Assembly: GCA_028564705.1 (NCBI GenBank)
Contig: JAPXFQ010000256.1
Span: 2,108,001 to 2,172,000, forward strand
Direction of reading: 5' to 3'
Source of the DNA: Apricaphanius iberus
Lineage: Eukaryota; Chordata; Actinopteri; Cyprinodontiformes; Aphaniidae
DNA length: 64,000 nucleotides
Of this stretch, positions 45,630 to 56,785 are shown in pieces. How positions within the stretch are numbered: the stretch's first letter is position 1; the number at the start of each line of letters is the position of its first letter. A model generated the notes under the pieces. The model worked only from the letters and a program-made list of their open reading frames with translations. It was not told the DNA's origin and did no database searches. The position numbers were made by a program, and so were the translations under genes.

Positions 45630-45890
45630 TCATGTGTTCAATTCCAGCTTTATGCTACATGCCGTTGCGTCTTTTGACCAGACACTCACTATGTTTTCTG
45701 CTGGTTGTGGCCAGAGGGGCCAATGGAACAAATCGAAAGTTTCGCTACTGTCAGTCTGCCCCGCATAAGGGCATCTGTGGCTACAATTGTAGCTTGCTTC
45801 CACCAGTGTGTGAATATGAGAGTGAATAAATAATGGATTTGTAAAACGCTTTGAGGGTCTTGAAAAATGCTAAATAAATATACATCATTA
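45630..45890 (+). mobile_element. SINE (type C) with common 3' tail
   Basis: Contains GTGTTCAATTCCAGC (B-box-like), GTCAGTCTGCCCC, GGGCATCTGTGGCTACAATT, GTAGCTTGCTTCCACCAGTG, TGTGAATATGAGAGTGAATA and the tail AAAACGCTTTGAGGGTCTTG with AATGCTAAATAAATA. The same body recurs in 48595-49150 and its head (reverse) at 48090-48215. Confidence 0.75.
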
Positions 45891-46917
45891 CTATTATTGT
45901 GCAAAAGCATAGGGTATTAACCAATCATAGTATAACGAATGTTTAAAATGTAAGAAAATACTTGTTGAATGTTATTAACGGAGTGGCTTGGTTTTGCACG
46001 TTCATTATTAGCCTCTCACTGTGCCTGTTTGCAGTGGATATATCCTTGCATAAGGCAAGAATAACTAAACCAAGAAAAAGAAGAAACAAAACATCAACAA
46101 CAGCAGCAGCACTTCTCCGGCAGTTTGTCTTCTGGGGGGGTCGGGTCTGTCACACAGCTGTAACTTTCCTCAGCTCAACCTTTCTCAGTCTGCTCCTGGT
46201 ATTTCCTGCATTTAAACCACATATTTTCTTGTGGTCTCCCATTGTTTGCAGTAATCAACCATATATGTAAATCATGTCAGTCAACTTGAAAGTAATGATG
46301 CCAACACAAGAAAAAAATAATAATGCATCAAATGAACAGACAAAAATTAAGAAAAAAAGTCCATTCAAATATTGAATGGTTGAAAGGCCTCTTTACCAGA
46401 CAGAGGTGTTTGCATACATTCCTTCTCATTTAGGCTTCAACTTCTTCAGTAAGTGAAGGCAATAAACACATCAGAGCTATTGTCTCTCTGTGAAACCATA
46501 AAACATCCACTGACTCCTATTGTTTATATTCTCAAAGAAGTCGTTATCATGTTGAACTCCAGGCCTTAAAAAGACAACAACCAACCATCCGGCAGAGCGT
46601 GCTTTACAACTCTATGCTTCAACTCAGGTTTCTGAAGCTGTGCTCACTTCTGCAGTGGAAGTGAAGTACAAATGAGAGTAGACTCTGTTTGTTCCCCCAG
46701 AGATTATTTCACTCCATTTCAAAATGTTTTGCATATGTTTAGCCGGGGGAAGCAATTGAGGAGCAAGAGATTAAAAATGTGGTTAAGTCACTTTCCCTTA
46801 CTCATATGTGTGATTTGTGATGAGTAATTTTGTCAATGATGGTTAAAGAAAAAAAGACTGCGGCAGTTCTGGAATTATTTATGCTTTAGGGTTTTCCACG
46901 TGTATTTTTAAAAAATT
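45891..46917. other. Unassigned DNA
   Basis: Plus frame 45962-46270 (102 codons) shows no motif; a G-run (GGGGGGG) lies near 46134. No gene supported. Confidence 0.45.
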
Positions 46918-47015
46918 GAGGCAGGGGAGTCATGTGGTTCACTGGTAGAGTGGGCCCACTATATGCTGGGGCTGGAGTCCTCAACACAGCTGTCCTGGCT
47001 TGGATTCCAAACTCT
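46918..47015 (+). mobile_element. tRNA-like SINE head fragment
   Basis: GTGGTTCACTGGTAGAGTGG (A-box-like) and GTCCTGGCTTGGATTCCAA (B-box-like) lie about 60 bp apart, in tRNA order. Other fish SINEs have the same plan; a tail was not recognised. Confidence 0.5.
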
Positions 47016-48089
47016 GAACCAATTTTCTACCCTATTTCTGTCCATATCATGATTCCTTAGATGTTTGTACTTTTGGTTTCATTGTGTTTGGGTTTCGATA
47101 ATTTCTTATCTATTCAGATCTTGTCATTTCCGGTTCTTTCGCGCGTTATTTCTCAGGTTTAGGATTATTCTGATTTCTAATTAGCGTTTTCATATTTATA
47201 TTTTTATATTTCTTCCTTCTTCTCTTATTCGTAGATGTTTGAATTTTGAGTTTCTCTTGCTTTTGCCTCTTATTTATTTAGATCGTATCCTTTTAGTTAT
47301 TTATTTGTATTAGTTTTCTAACTACTTATGCACTAAGGATGCTCTTGTATTAGGCCATATGAGCTCCACCATGCAGGTCATGTTTTTGCTTGGGTTTATT
47401 TGATTTTCTGTCTGTTACCAGCATAACTCCGAAAGTTGAAGGTGGATTTTGATTACATTTTCAGGAATTGCCTGCACTGGTACCAGAAAAAATCTGATTA
47501 TAGTCCGAAAATTGACATTACAGAATAAGTGTTATTTCGTAAATAACAACTCAACTAATCATATCAGTGTGAATCCACTTTCTTCATCAAGTCAAAGTCA
47601 GTTAATTAAACGCAACTTTACTCTAATGAAGGGGCAAAACCATCTTAGGGAGGATCAGAAGAAATGGACTGCATGTGAGTTAGATATGAGTTTCTGAATA
47701 CTTGTGACCATGTGATATTTTAGTTTTTACTCTCAAGATTACTATCAAGATTACTTTACTACAACTAACTTTTTTTTTATTTTAGCAAATGGCTGCAATG
47801 AAACAAATCCACTGTATATCAAATGCAGAGATACTCTGGAAATGCAGAGATTCTCAGTATTGTTTGATCTAATGTTATTTAATCATTTTTTTTATTGGAT
47901 TATTTTAAGTCTCCACTGAAAATTGTGAAAAGTTGGTTCTTTTTTAAATACAATCACTGGAAAATACAATCTTGGGAGACCATCAGCGAAGTCAGTTAAA
48001 ATAATTATTTGTAGAAGGCTGCTAAAGAGTTGTGTTGCTGTTAGCCAATCAGTGACAAGATGTTTGCATATTGTCAATAATATGAAGTT
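47016..48089. other. Unassigned AT-rich DNA
   Basis: Pyrimidine-rich 47100-47300; frame 47449-47697 (82 codons) unrecognised. Nothing else supported. Confidence 0.45.
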
Positions 48090-48215
48090 AGATCTATGCG
48101 TTAGACTCTGACCACCAGAGTGGTGAAATGTCTTGGCCAAGGACACAATGACCGAGAACCAGCAACCTTTCGATTACAAGACGAACTCTCAACTCCTGAG
48201 CCACGATCGCCCCAG
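48090..48215 (-). mobile_element. SINE (type C) head fragment
   Basis: Reverse complement starts GGGGCGATCGTGGCTCAGGA (A-box-like), continues AATCGAAAGGTTGCTGGTTC (B-box-like) and GTGTCCTTGGCCAAGACATT, then TTCACCACTCTGGTGGTCAG. This is the standard head of the family whose tails lie at 48595-49150. Confidence 0.7.
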
Positions 48216-48594
48216 GATCAAAACCATTTTGAAGAGCATTACTTTGGCATAGCTTAACAAATCTTGAAACATACTGTATCATACACAGGAATGGGACATT
48301 CATTGTGCTCCAAACTTTGTGCTATATTAGTGTAAAGAAATATTAATATTATGCAATAAAAAACAGCAGTCTCATTAAGTCATCATTACAGAAGGGAAAA
48401 ACAATGCGACAGTAGCAGCATTTCATTTTGTAGAGTTAAAAACTGAAATTTATATCTACCTAAAGGTCTAATTCACTCATTTAATTCAATTATTTCCCTA
48501 ATCCCTCACCCAATTATGTGCCCTGGGAGCCATTGTATAAAGAATAAATGCTCTCTCCCTTGTGTTTGAGGAGGTTGCAGTTTATCAGAGGAGT

Positions 48595-48765
48595 GAGTGG
48601 GGGAAAACGTCAGCATCCTGAGTCTATCAGTACACCCCAGGGCAGCTGTACCATCACCAGTGTTTGTGAATGTGTGCGTGAATGGGTGGATGACTGAATG
48701 TAGTGTAAAGCATTTTGGGGTCCGTAGGGACGAAGTAAAGCGCTACACAAATACAGGCCATTCAC
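48595..48765 (+). mobile_element. SINE (type C) 3' part, first of three
   Basis: Contains CACCCCAGGGCAGCTGTACC, ATCACCAGTGTTTGTGAATG, GGTGGATGACTGAATGTAGT, GTAAAGCATTTTGGGGTCCG and AAAGCGCTACACAAATACAG, the conserved end of the family. Confidence 0.75.
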
Positions 48766-48789
48766 CATTTTATCCACCAACATCATTGC

Positions 48790-48935
48790 TTCTGTCAGTG
48801 TGCACCAGGGCAGCTGTGGCTACAATTTAGCTTGCCATCGCCAGAAGTGTGAATGTATGAATGACTGAATGTAGTTTGACCTTTGGGGTCTTCTGGACTA
48901 AATAAAGCGCTTTTCATGTACAGGTCATCTACTAT
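48790..48935 (+). mobile_element. SINE (type C) 3' part, second of three
   Basis: CTGTCAGTGTGCACCAGGGC, AGCTGTGGCTACAATTTAGC, TTGCCATCGCCAGAAGTGTG, then AATAAAGCGCTTTTCATGTA and CAGGTCATCTACTATTG. Same order and orientation as its neighbour. Confidence 0.75.
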
Positions 48936-49059
48936 TGATTAAATATGCTCTCAGTTACTATTCAAAATTCTTGTCTGCTCTAAGTCTATAAGAACGCAAA
49001 GCCTGACATTGATTCCCATTGAATCCACCTACTGATTATTTCGAACATGTAGAAAGGAT

Positions 49060-49155
49060 ATATTCTGAACAAATTGGCTGAACATTGTCTAGGCTTTGAG
49101 ATCTTTCGAACTTGATAAAGTGTTATACAAGTACAGGCCAACATCAAATGGTAGG
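49060..49155 (+). mobile_element. SINE (type C) tail, third of three, decayed
   Basis: GGCTTTGAGATCTTTCGAAC, AAAGTGTTATACAAGTACAG and GGCCAACATCAAATG correspond to the last 60 bp of the two upstream copies; the earlier part is too decayed to assign. Confidence 0.5.
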
Positions 49156-49592
49156 TTTACAAAGTGCTGCAAACTGTGTCAGCTCCTGAATTAGGGCAGA
49201 GGTTTTTACTTTTAGCTCTGAGGTGAGTTTAGAGGGTGCGCTGGTACAACATGTTAAATTTTTTTCTCTGTTCTACATTTACATCTATTTTTTGTACTCA
49301 CTTTGAAAAGAAATGGAAAACTGGCGAAACTTGTACTGCCCTTTCTTTGTCACGCTGACTATTCATGCTGACTGGAGCCACATTTACCCAGCTGCACCAA
49401 CACATACAGGTTAACTGGCTTGCACTGGGACATGCTCACATTTAGTTGCTGAAGTCCAACCCATGATTTTTCTTGCAATAGAACCATTAAATCAAAAATT
49501 GCAATATTCTGCCAGAATATTGGACAGAATCTTTATTTGGATGCTAAAAGTATTAAGATGGAATTCCACTTATGGGCAGTATTACAATATTA
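49156..49592. other. Unassigned DNA
   Basis: No repeat terminus or gene identified. Confidence 0.4.
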
Positions 49593-49830
49593 TGGCTAAG
49601 TTTTTCTGGGTACTCTGGGTTTCTCCCACAGTCCCAAAACATGACTGTTAGGTCATCTGAATCCTCTAAAATAGGAATTAGTTTTTTTTTGTGTATGTGT
49701 GTGTGTGTAAGTGTGTTAATGTATGGTAGACTGGTGACCTGTCCAGAATTTCCCCCATCTCTTGCCCCAGTAAGAGAGAATGGAGATAGGCACCAGCCCC
49801 CACACGACCCTGCAATGGATAGATGAATGC
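49593..49830 (+). mobile_element. SINE (type B) body fragment
   Basis: TTCTGGGTACTCTGGGTTTC, TCCCACAGTCCCAAAACATG, GACTGGTGACCTGTCCAG, GGAGATAGGCACCAGCCCCC and the tail AATGGATAGATGAATGC. The tRNA-like head is missing. A GTGTGTGTGTGT run lies inside near 49699. Confidence 0.72.
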
Positions 49831-50621
49831 ATAAAATGGGAACAATTTGGTCAAAGATGAAAGAATACACCTTAGTTGCGCAAATAAAAAAATTCCCCTA
49901 CATATCGTCACTCCGAACCTTTAGTGAGAATGCACGTTGCTCCATTCCTGTTTATTTGAACTCTGAAGAAAACTTACTGATACAAGTGAATCACCAACAT
50001 TAAAGTGACTCAAGTCTTTACAGTAAGTGATCAAATTACAGTCTTAAAACTGAAGTCATCAAGTCCAGATCCAAATCCAGAAAATTCCTGGGAGCTGATA
50101 TCACAGCTTTACGAGCACGATGGATGGGCCGAATGTCTGGACATGGTACTCAGCTCATTGTCAGCAAGAAAGATGGACAGTCCCTGTGAGCTGACCTCAC
50201 GTTTTGGCTCCCAGCAGAATGACACAACAGATATGAAAATGTTGCACAGACACACATTCATAAGGATGGCTACTAAATCACCAACATCTGGATAAGAGCT
50301 GGAGGAAAGGAGCTGAGTTCTGACTAATTGTAACTCATAACCAAGGGATCTACCTGGCAGAATTTCAGTTTTAGATCTGATCAGTGATGGACTGAAGTGA
50401 TTTAGGTGGAAAGAGAGACTTAACTAGAAACCTTGAGAAGAAATCAGAGAAAAAAGAATTCTTGCTTCACTCCATGTTTTAGATGTAAAGGATCCCAGAG
50501 GTATGTGCTCTACTCATCTAGATCTTTTGTTGTTTTTTTTTACTCTCACTACTTGACTGTTTTTCTTCCTTTACGTCTCCATGCCATTCCATCCGATCTA
50601 AAGACGCTGGACTATCTATGT
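49831..50621. other. Unassigned DNA
   Basis: The plus frame 50005-50295 (96 codons) contains SPDPNPENSW, which recalls the Tc1-like SPDLNP.EN.W box, but the flanking residues do not follow the family. No firm call. Confidence 0.4.
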
Positions 50622-50742
50622 CTCCATCCATTGCCCATACCTGTTTACCCATGCAGTACCATAGAGACTGGTGCCTATCTCTGGTATTCAGGGGGTGAGA
50701 GGCAAGGCATATCCTGCAGGGTGCCAGTCCATCGCAGAAACT
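50622..50742 (-). mobile_element. SINE (type B) 3' fragment
   Basis: CATCCATTGCCCATACCTG, GACTGGTGCCTATCTCTGGT, CAGGGGGTGAGAGGCA and GGTGCCAGTCCATCGCAG form the reverse complement of the family's 3' third. Confidence 0.65.
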
Positions 50743-51458
50743 CCACTACTTCAGGCTAAATCCTGCTGGAGTTAAACTTTACCGGTATTCATCACTGACT
50801 TTTTCTGAAGGTCAAGATGTAATGCCTTGTCAGTCTGAGGTTCATGAATAAATAACTGTTTTCTGCTTCACTGACCTGTGTCATAGAATGAAAAACTAAA
50901 ATGATTCCTAATAAAACTTCTGTCAATAGCATCTGTCAAAACCACATCTTGTAAAGAAGTTCAGAGCAACCAAATCCTTTTCTCCTTTTTCCAACCTGTC
51001 CAAGCTCTCCATATGGGCCAAAAGAGGACTGATGTCTTTTCCTGACATACAGATTAGCAAAGGTAAGATAATAGGATTTGCCTTAGCCCATGAGGGAAAA
51101 ATCTTTACGCATTAAAGTTTAGTAAGAAAAAGTAGTAAATTGAATTTTAGAAGGCATGTTGGATAAATCTTTTAACAGGAAACAAACAGGGAGAGAAAGA
51201 TGAGGTGGACAATTTATGTAAAAATTACATAATCACCTGCTGGCCCACACGTTCAGCCAACATCTGCAAAGTTTATTACCTTTCTATCCTTCTGTCTCTT
51301 CAGACACTTTTCATCCATCTGGACACTGGCTGTGCTGTTATCTGTGAAGTAGGTAATATTTTATATTAATGGAGCAGTTACATTCCAGAAAACAAGATAG
51401 TTTGCCCTCTTCTTTTTAGATTCATAGGGCTATGGGTTATAGGTTCATAGGGCTATGT
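50743..51458. other. Unassigned DNA
   Basis: No gene recognised. TTCATAGGGCTATG is repeated at 51421-51434 and 51444-51457 directly before a SINE. Confidence 0.45.
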
Positions 51459-51801
51459 AGGCTGCATGGTGGCGCAGTGGTTAGCACTGTTGTCTTGCAG
51501 GAAGAAGGTTGTGGGTTTGTATCCTGGCCCTGGGTCTTTCTGCATGGAGTTTGCATGCTCTCCCTGTTTGGGTTCCCTCTGGGTAATCCGGCTTCCTCCT
51601 AGACTGATCAATCTAAATTGTCCTTAGGTCTGACTGTGTGGGCCATGGTTGTTTGTCCTGTCTGTGTCTATGTCACCCTGCGATGGACTGGCAAACTGTC
51701 CAGGGTGCACCCCGCCTCTCACCCATTGACAGCTGGAGATAGGCCCCAGCCCCCCCACGCGACCCCTTGAGGATTAAGCGGTTTAGAAAATGGGTGGATG
51801 G
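51459..51801 (+). mobile_element. tRNA-derived SINE (type B), near full length
   Basis: Head GGCTGCATGGTGGCGCAGTG (A box), B-box-like GGGTTTGTATCC, body CTTTCTGCATGGAGTTTGCA, TCTAAATTGTCCTTAGG, GCGATGGACTGGCAAACTGT, GACAGCTGGAGATAGG and tail GCGGTTTAGAAAATGGGTGG. No clean target-site duplication was seen, though the preceding sequence is itself duplicated. Confidence 0.88.
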
Positions 51802-54028
51802 AGAATTATATGCAGGAGTTCACAGAGTTGCCAACTCTGGGGTAAAGCTTGGAGTGATGCTGCTGATGTTTTGAAAATGCCTTTGAGTGTTGCATTGATC
51901 AAGAAGTAACTATTTTCCACCTCATGGTTCAACGCTGTCAAGTTTTTTCACCTAGTTTTAATAGCCCAGGTACTTGCCCTTGATAGGAATGAAATTTAAT
52001 GAGAAAAGTCTGCATCTCTCTCCAAAAGAGTGAGAGTTGGCAAACCTACTACCCTGATCTAATATTTACTACTATCCCAGAGTTTAAGGGTAAACTGTGT
52101 TCTTTTTTATAATATTTGGTGTAACAGTGTAATAACTTCTACTAGCTAAAAATGCTAGCTTTGATGCAATGGAGGCTTCTTGATTCCATGTTATACTTAT
52201 GTAGGCCTACTTCGAACGATCTTGTATCAATTTAGCTTGTATATCAGTAACCACAAAAAGTTGAGCATGAGAGGAGCAAAGCAAGATACAATGAAAAGGT
52301 AAACAGTTATGCTAACAATACCAACTGGAAATGTTAGCAGTGCTTGTTAGTAAATGGTGTGTGTTTTGTCACAACATTTGGCGTAAGACGTGTGTCAGGT
52401 GTACATCGTCTTCCCTTCCTACTTTCACATAAACCTCATGAAAAAAGTAATTTCATACTGAAGTACTTGAAATAATAAAAATAGGTTTCAAAACTAAAAT
52501 GAGCACCCATATAGTTACTTTAAGATGGTAATAAAACAGATCTTGTTGTGCATTCGGGGTGTCTGTTTCACATTGCACTTTTTTGTGCATCTACCTCTTT
52601 TAAAAGTGATAATGGGCAAACCTGACATGCTTTACTGCAGTTATCCTGGAAGAAGAACCATAGAATACCAAAGTAAATCAAAGAAGATATACTGTGATAA
52701 ACATTTTGAACTCAAACATTTTCCCCATCGGGGTTAAAACCAATGGGGAAACAGCCTCTAAACAGTAACTCTGATTGTTGATATTCTCCAGATTTAAAAA
52801 ATAAAATCTTTCAACTGGAACAGAGGAAATAGGTTAATCCTTTCCTTCCCTTTCAGTCACAATAAACAGACAATTCATGTCTGGCAGCAATTTTTGCAGG
52901 ATTTTGGTTTCATTCCTTTATTAAAACATGTTGTAATATCCGAGACGAAGAGTAGGTGTTAATCTTGCACAGTAATCCTCACACTGTTGATGGATGTGCT
53001 TATATGAAACATCATCCGTTACTCTGCTACCCTTTCTATAATCACAGATAGCCATTAAACAATGTGGATTTAAGAAAAGTAGGTTAGTGCTTAAACAAAT
53101 GAATCCTCTTTTCATTTACCAAAAAAAAAAACGGATCTGTTTTTTTCTGTTTTAGCTGCTTGTTAGAGTCTTTTTATTTGCTCTGACAGAAAAATACATT
53201 TAAAAAAATTATGAAAGTATTTTTATTTTAAACTGTTAGCCTTTTTTCTTGGGATATACAGTATAAATATGAAAAGTACACCAACATTTTCCTACATTTC
53301 ACGTTTCTTTTATAGACACCAGTTTTCTTTTTATATCGTCTGTATGTCCTTTGGATGGGTCATATTATGTCTACACATTTCATCTGTGCTAAAAGCTATT
53401 AAAAACAGACACTGAGACAATGTAAACACTTGACTGCTGTTAGCCTCTGCTGTTATTTCTCTCAGTAAGAGTAGAACTGTGCCCACACTGCTTTCCTCAG
53501 GCCCAGTGTGAATCTCCAGGCTGGACTAGCTTTGCTTCCTGGATTCTGCTGTAAAAGAAAGACACCTTCAGAGCTCCAGGCCCCCTTCACCGCTCTCTTG
53601 GTAGTGCCACCCTCAGCTCCTTAGCTCTTGCACTTTTTTTTTTTTTTTTTTTGCAACATCTAACCAGAGGCGTTCAAATAAATACTCTAGTTGCTTGGTA
53701 AGGATTTTTATGCGGTCTGTGTAAGAATGGACATTTAGCTTAAGACTTTTGGAATGCAATCTATTTTTAATTTTAGTTGTGAAGGTCATATTCTCATTAA
53801 GAGCTAATGTGTTTAATTAATTCTAAAACAATTTTCTCAGTGTTTCACTTGTTTCCTTAGTAAAAGCACATTTTCATTTTGGACAATTATTTTTGTACAA
53901 TTTATTGTGTATTTGTAGTGTATTTGAAAGTATTTATGCCACTTAAAATTTATAAATTGATACAATACATTTTTGGGGAAGTTATTTGATTGAGCAACTC
54001 AAAATTGTAAATTAGAAATAATTTTCTT
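51802..54028. other. Unassigned AT-rich DNA
   Basis: A T19 run lies at 53634-53652. The frame 52525-52737 ends with CDKHFELKHFPHRG, slightly reminiscent of a THAP zinc-finger end but without the remaining ligands. No gene supported. Confidence 0.45.
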
Positions 54029-54335
54029 TACCCGCTTATCATTGCAGGGTCATAGGGGTAGGGGAGGTCGTTGGGTGTCAGGCCTGGACAGGTCACCAGT
54101 CCATCACAATACAACACAGAGACATGCAACCATGCAATCATGCCTAAGGACAAGTTAGAGAGAGGAATTAACCTAACAGTAAGATTTTTGGACTGGGGGA
54201 GGAAGCCGGAGTACCCAGAGATAACTCCTGTATACACAGGGAGAACACACAAACTCCATTTAGAAATACCCCAGGCTAAGATTTGAACCTCAGGTTAGTA
54301 TTTTAACTTTTGCTGAACACAGGAACCTTCTTGCT
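54029..54335 (-). mobile_element. SINE (type B), near full length, decayed
   Basis: Reverse orientation: CCCGCTTATCATTGCAGGGT, GGCCTGGACAGGTCACCAGT, AGAGAGGAATTAACCTAACA, GGGGGAGGAAGCCGGAGTAC, AGGGAGAACACACAAACTCC and a degenerate B-box complement AAGATTTGAACCTCAGG. Matches the copy at 5289-5613. Confidence 0.8.
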
Positions 54336-54513
54336 GAAATTCACAGTTCCACCAACTTTGCCACAATGGAGCCCAGGAGGATAATCCTTTACAAATAACA
54401 AGCCTATAAGTGTGGTGGTGTTTTTATTACCCTCCTTTCACTGTGATGCCTTAATAAAATTCCATAGCTGAAAAGTAAGTTGTCACAAAATTTGCTATAA
54501 GTCCACTTATGTT

Positions 54514-54695
54514 GGGGCGCTGCATGGCATAGTGGTTAGTGTGGGCGCCCAAAGTATGGAGCCCTCCGTCCTCGACCCGATCGTCTGGTGTGAGTCCTGT
54601 CCTCATAGACCCTTGCTGCATGTCTTCCCCCTCTTCTCTTCCCCTTATATACTATCCACTTTCAAATAAAGGCCACTATGGCCCCAAAACCTTTT
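54514..54695 (+). mobile_element. tRNA-derived SINE (type D)
   Basis: Starts GGGGCGCTGCATGGCATAGT with TGGCATAGTGGTTAG as A box, then a TGGTGTGAGTCCTG B-box-like stretch, CTTGCTGCATGTCTTCCCCC, a pyrimidine-rich stretch and the end TCAAATAAAGGCCACTATGG. This plan is common in teleost genomes. No target-site duplication was found. Confidence 0.72.
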
Positions 54696-54817
54696 AAAAA
54701 GTGGTCTATTAATGTCTAATTACACTTCAGCATAGCCAAGACAACAGACAGGTCAGAGAAAATGATTAATAGAGATATAAAACAAGCTTTCAATATTTCA
54801 AAGAGCATAGTCCCATC

Positions 54818-55229
54818 TATGGCTGGGTATCGCGTCAAATTTCAATAATCGATTTCATTCTTATTCTCACGAGTTATTATTGATTAACACGATTTGATTC
54901 AGTCCAATCCAATTCACTCTGATCCATCTTGATATAGATATGGGTCAGTACTATTAAAACGTTTTTTGTTTTTTTTTAGCTGTTATCATAATTATATACC
55001 TGTTATCCAATGACTTAATACTGGGTAGGTAACAGTTTACCAGGAAAAAAACTATTTTAACACTTTCAGAACTAAGCCTTAAAACGATGGTCTAGATTTT
55101 TAATTCCTATTTTAGCAGTAAAAAAGGGCTAACTATGTTCAACTATTAAATCGATTTTTGAACTCGTGAATTAGAAAAAAAGAATCGATTCAGAATGGAT
55201 TTTCTGATTTTTTTTTCAACACATCCCTA
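54818..55229. mobile_element. hAT-like MITE
   Basis: Left end TATGGCTGGGTATCG and right end CACATCCCTA resemble the TAGGGCTGGG / CATCCCTA termini of fish hAT MITEs. The interior has AATAATCGATTTCATTC and AAGAATCGATTCAGAATGG near the two sides. Flanks GTCCCATC (54810-54817) and GTCCCACT (55230-55237) match in 6 of 8 bases, compatible with an aged 8-bp duplication. Confidence 0.55.
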
Positions 55230-55254
55230 GTCCCACTCATTTGCAAATGGAAGA

Positions 55255-55640
55255 CTTATAGCTCAAATGCAAACAAACATGACCTTCCATGTCACCTTCC
55301 AGGCCATAAAAGGAGATCATAATTCAGGTAAGAAGGAAAACACCATGGTAACTCCATGGTAACACTGGAGAGAACTGTCAAAAAAAGAACAGCTGCATTC
55401 CACAAATCTGGCTTTATGGAAGACTGACAGGAAGAAACCAATTGTTAAAAATATGCTAGGGTCAGTTGAAACAATTTTTAAACTGACATGCGAAAAAAGT
55501 GTTGGTATCAAACCTGTGAAATGTGGTGGTAACAACACTACATTGTAGAGATGCTTTCCTTTCACAGGAACAGGCATTCTGAAGGAACTTGATTTATTTA
55601 ACAAACATAAATAAGTCAAAATGTATTTCATGTTCTTGTC
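55255..55640 (+). pseudogene. Tc1-like transposase relic with internal deletion
   Basis: Blocks in transposase order: CATTCCACAAATCTGGCTTT (near 55396), ATGGAAGACTGACAGGAAGA, AACCAATTGTTAAAAATATG, ATGTGGTGGTAACAACACTA (near 55518, decayed GGGSIM region), GAGATGCTTTCCTTTCACAG and GAACAGGCATTCTGAAGG. The segment with the first catalytic acid (SDET) is shortened or missing. Family as in 8300-9020, in the opposite orientation. Confidence 0.6.
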
Positions 55641-55954
55641 TTTAGATGTACAAAAGTGGTGAGATAATTTTTAAAATCCAGTTACAGGTGAATCTGAGCT
55701 AAATTATATCCTTAGTACAGCATACTAAGTATTGATCTGGGGGGGTGACAATTACATTGATGCTGCAGTTTTCAGTTTTTTTAATTGTACAAAATTATAA
55801 AAAACACTTTATTTCTATACTACTTTACAATTCAGCCTTACTTAAAAGTAAAACAAAAAATCAACATAAATGAGTATAGATAACTTTCCATGGCACTGTA
55901 AGTATGATATCCCATGTTTCATATACTATACTGTTATTTTTTATTGTACAGAAA

Positions 55955-56785
55955 TGCTTTTACCATATGAACCCTCGCGGTTTCTGCGCTCCTCTGGCAG
56001 CTGTCTCCTTATCATTCCCAAAGTCAGGACACGGATTCATGGTGACGCTGCCAGAGGACCTCAGGGCCGCAGAGAACATTCATGTTTTTAAGAACAGGCT
56101 CTAAACTCACCTTTTTAACCGAGGTTTTAACTGATTATTATTTATTAATATCTATTTAATTGCTCTTCATATGTTATTTGAACTAATTTTTAGTTTAGCT
56201 TCTAGCTGAGTATTATTTATTATTATTGTTTATTCGATCATATCTTATCATTGTTTCACACTTTATAATTTAAAATGCTATCAGTTTTAAAATTTGTATC
56301 TGTATCTTTCTACTTAATCTCATTATCTACTGTTTATTTTAATATTTTAACATCTTATTTTAATCATCCTTCCTGTGTGTTTTCTGTGGAAGCCCTTTGC
56401 ATCGGGGGCGGTGGTCGGCTGTGGCTGCCTGGGTGCTCTCCGGGTAGTGCCTTGGTGGAGTTGGGGGCACCATCCCTCATTCCAGAGTGCCTTGGCTGCT
56501 GCTGCTGATCTGCTGCTGCCAATGCAGATGGCTCCCATGATGACGTTTGCTGGCTCATCTGTACTCATCCCGTTGTTGCTTTGCTTACTGTTACTTTTAT
56601 GTGTGTGCTTGCATGGGAGACGGGTTGGTTTGGGGTGTGTGTGTGTGAGTGGGGTGGTGGGGGGTGTATTTGTGATGATGGTTTTATTTTGGGTTTAGGA
56701 AGGGGGCGGGGTCATTTTTATCTGTAAAGCACTTTGAGACCCTTTGTAGTTTGAAAAGCACTTTATAAATAATGATTTGACACAC
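55955..56785 (+). mobile_element. Rex1/L2-type LINE 3' end
   Basis: The start translates as PSRFLRSSGSCLLIIPKV, and after a shift LPEDLRAAENIHVFKNRLKT precedes HLFN. These are the last residues of reverse-transcriptase proteins of fish Rex1/L2-type LINEs. An in-frame deletion between the two pieces removes the usual AFSVAAPRLWNSL region. An AT-rich 3' UTR follows, then a G-rich stretch near 56600-56710 and the tail CTGTAAAGCACTTTGAGACC with AAAAGCACTTTATAAATAAT. Only the 3' end was inserted or remains. Frames 56275-56698 are artefacts. Confidence 0.75.

Noticed and set aside
50005..50295. SPDPNPENSW stretch resembling the Tc1-like SPDLNP.EN.W box
   Set aside because: Residues on both sides do not follow any transposase pattern I know; treated as chance.
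11008..51805. tRNA-like A and B boxes as functional tRNA genes
   Set aside because: They sit at the head of multi-copy SINEs with long bodies and tails, and do not fold as complete cloverleafs with an acceptor stem.
52525..52737. Possible THAP zinc-finger end (CDKHF)
   Set aside because: The expected spacing of the other Cys ligands and the conserved Trp and Phe-Pro residues are missing.
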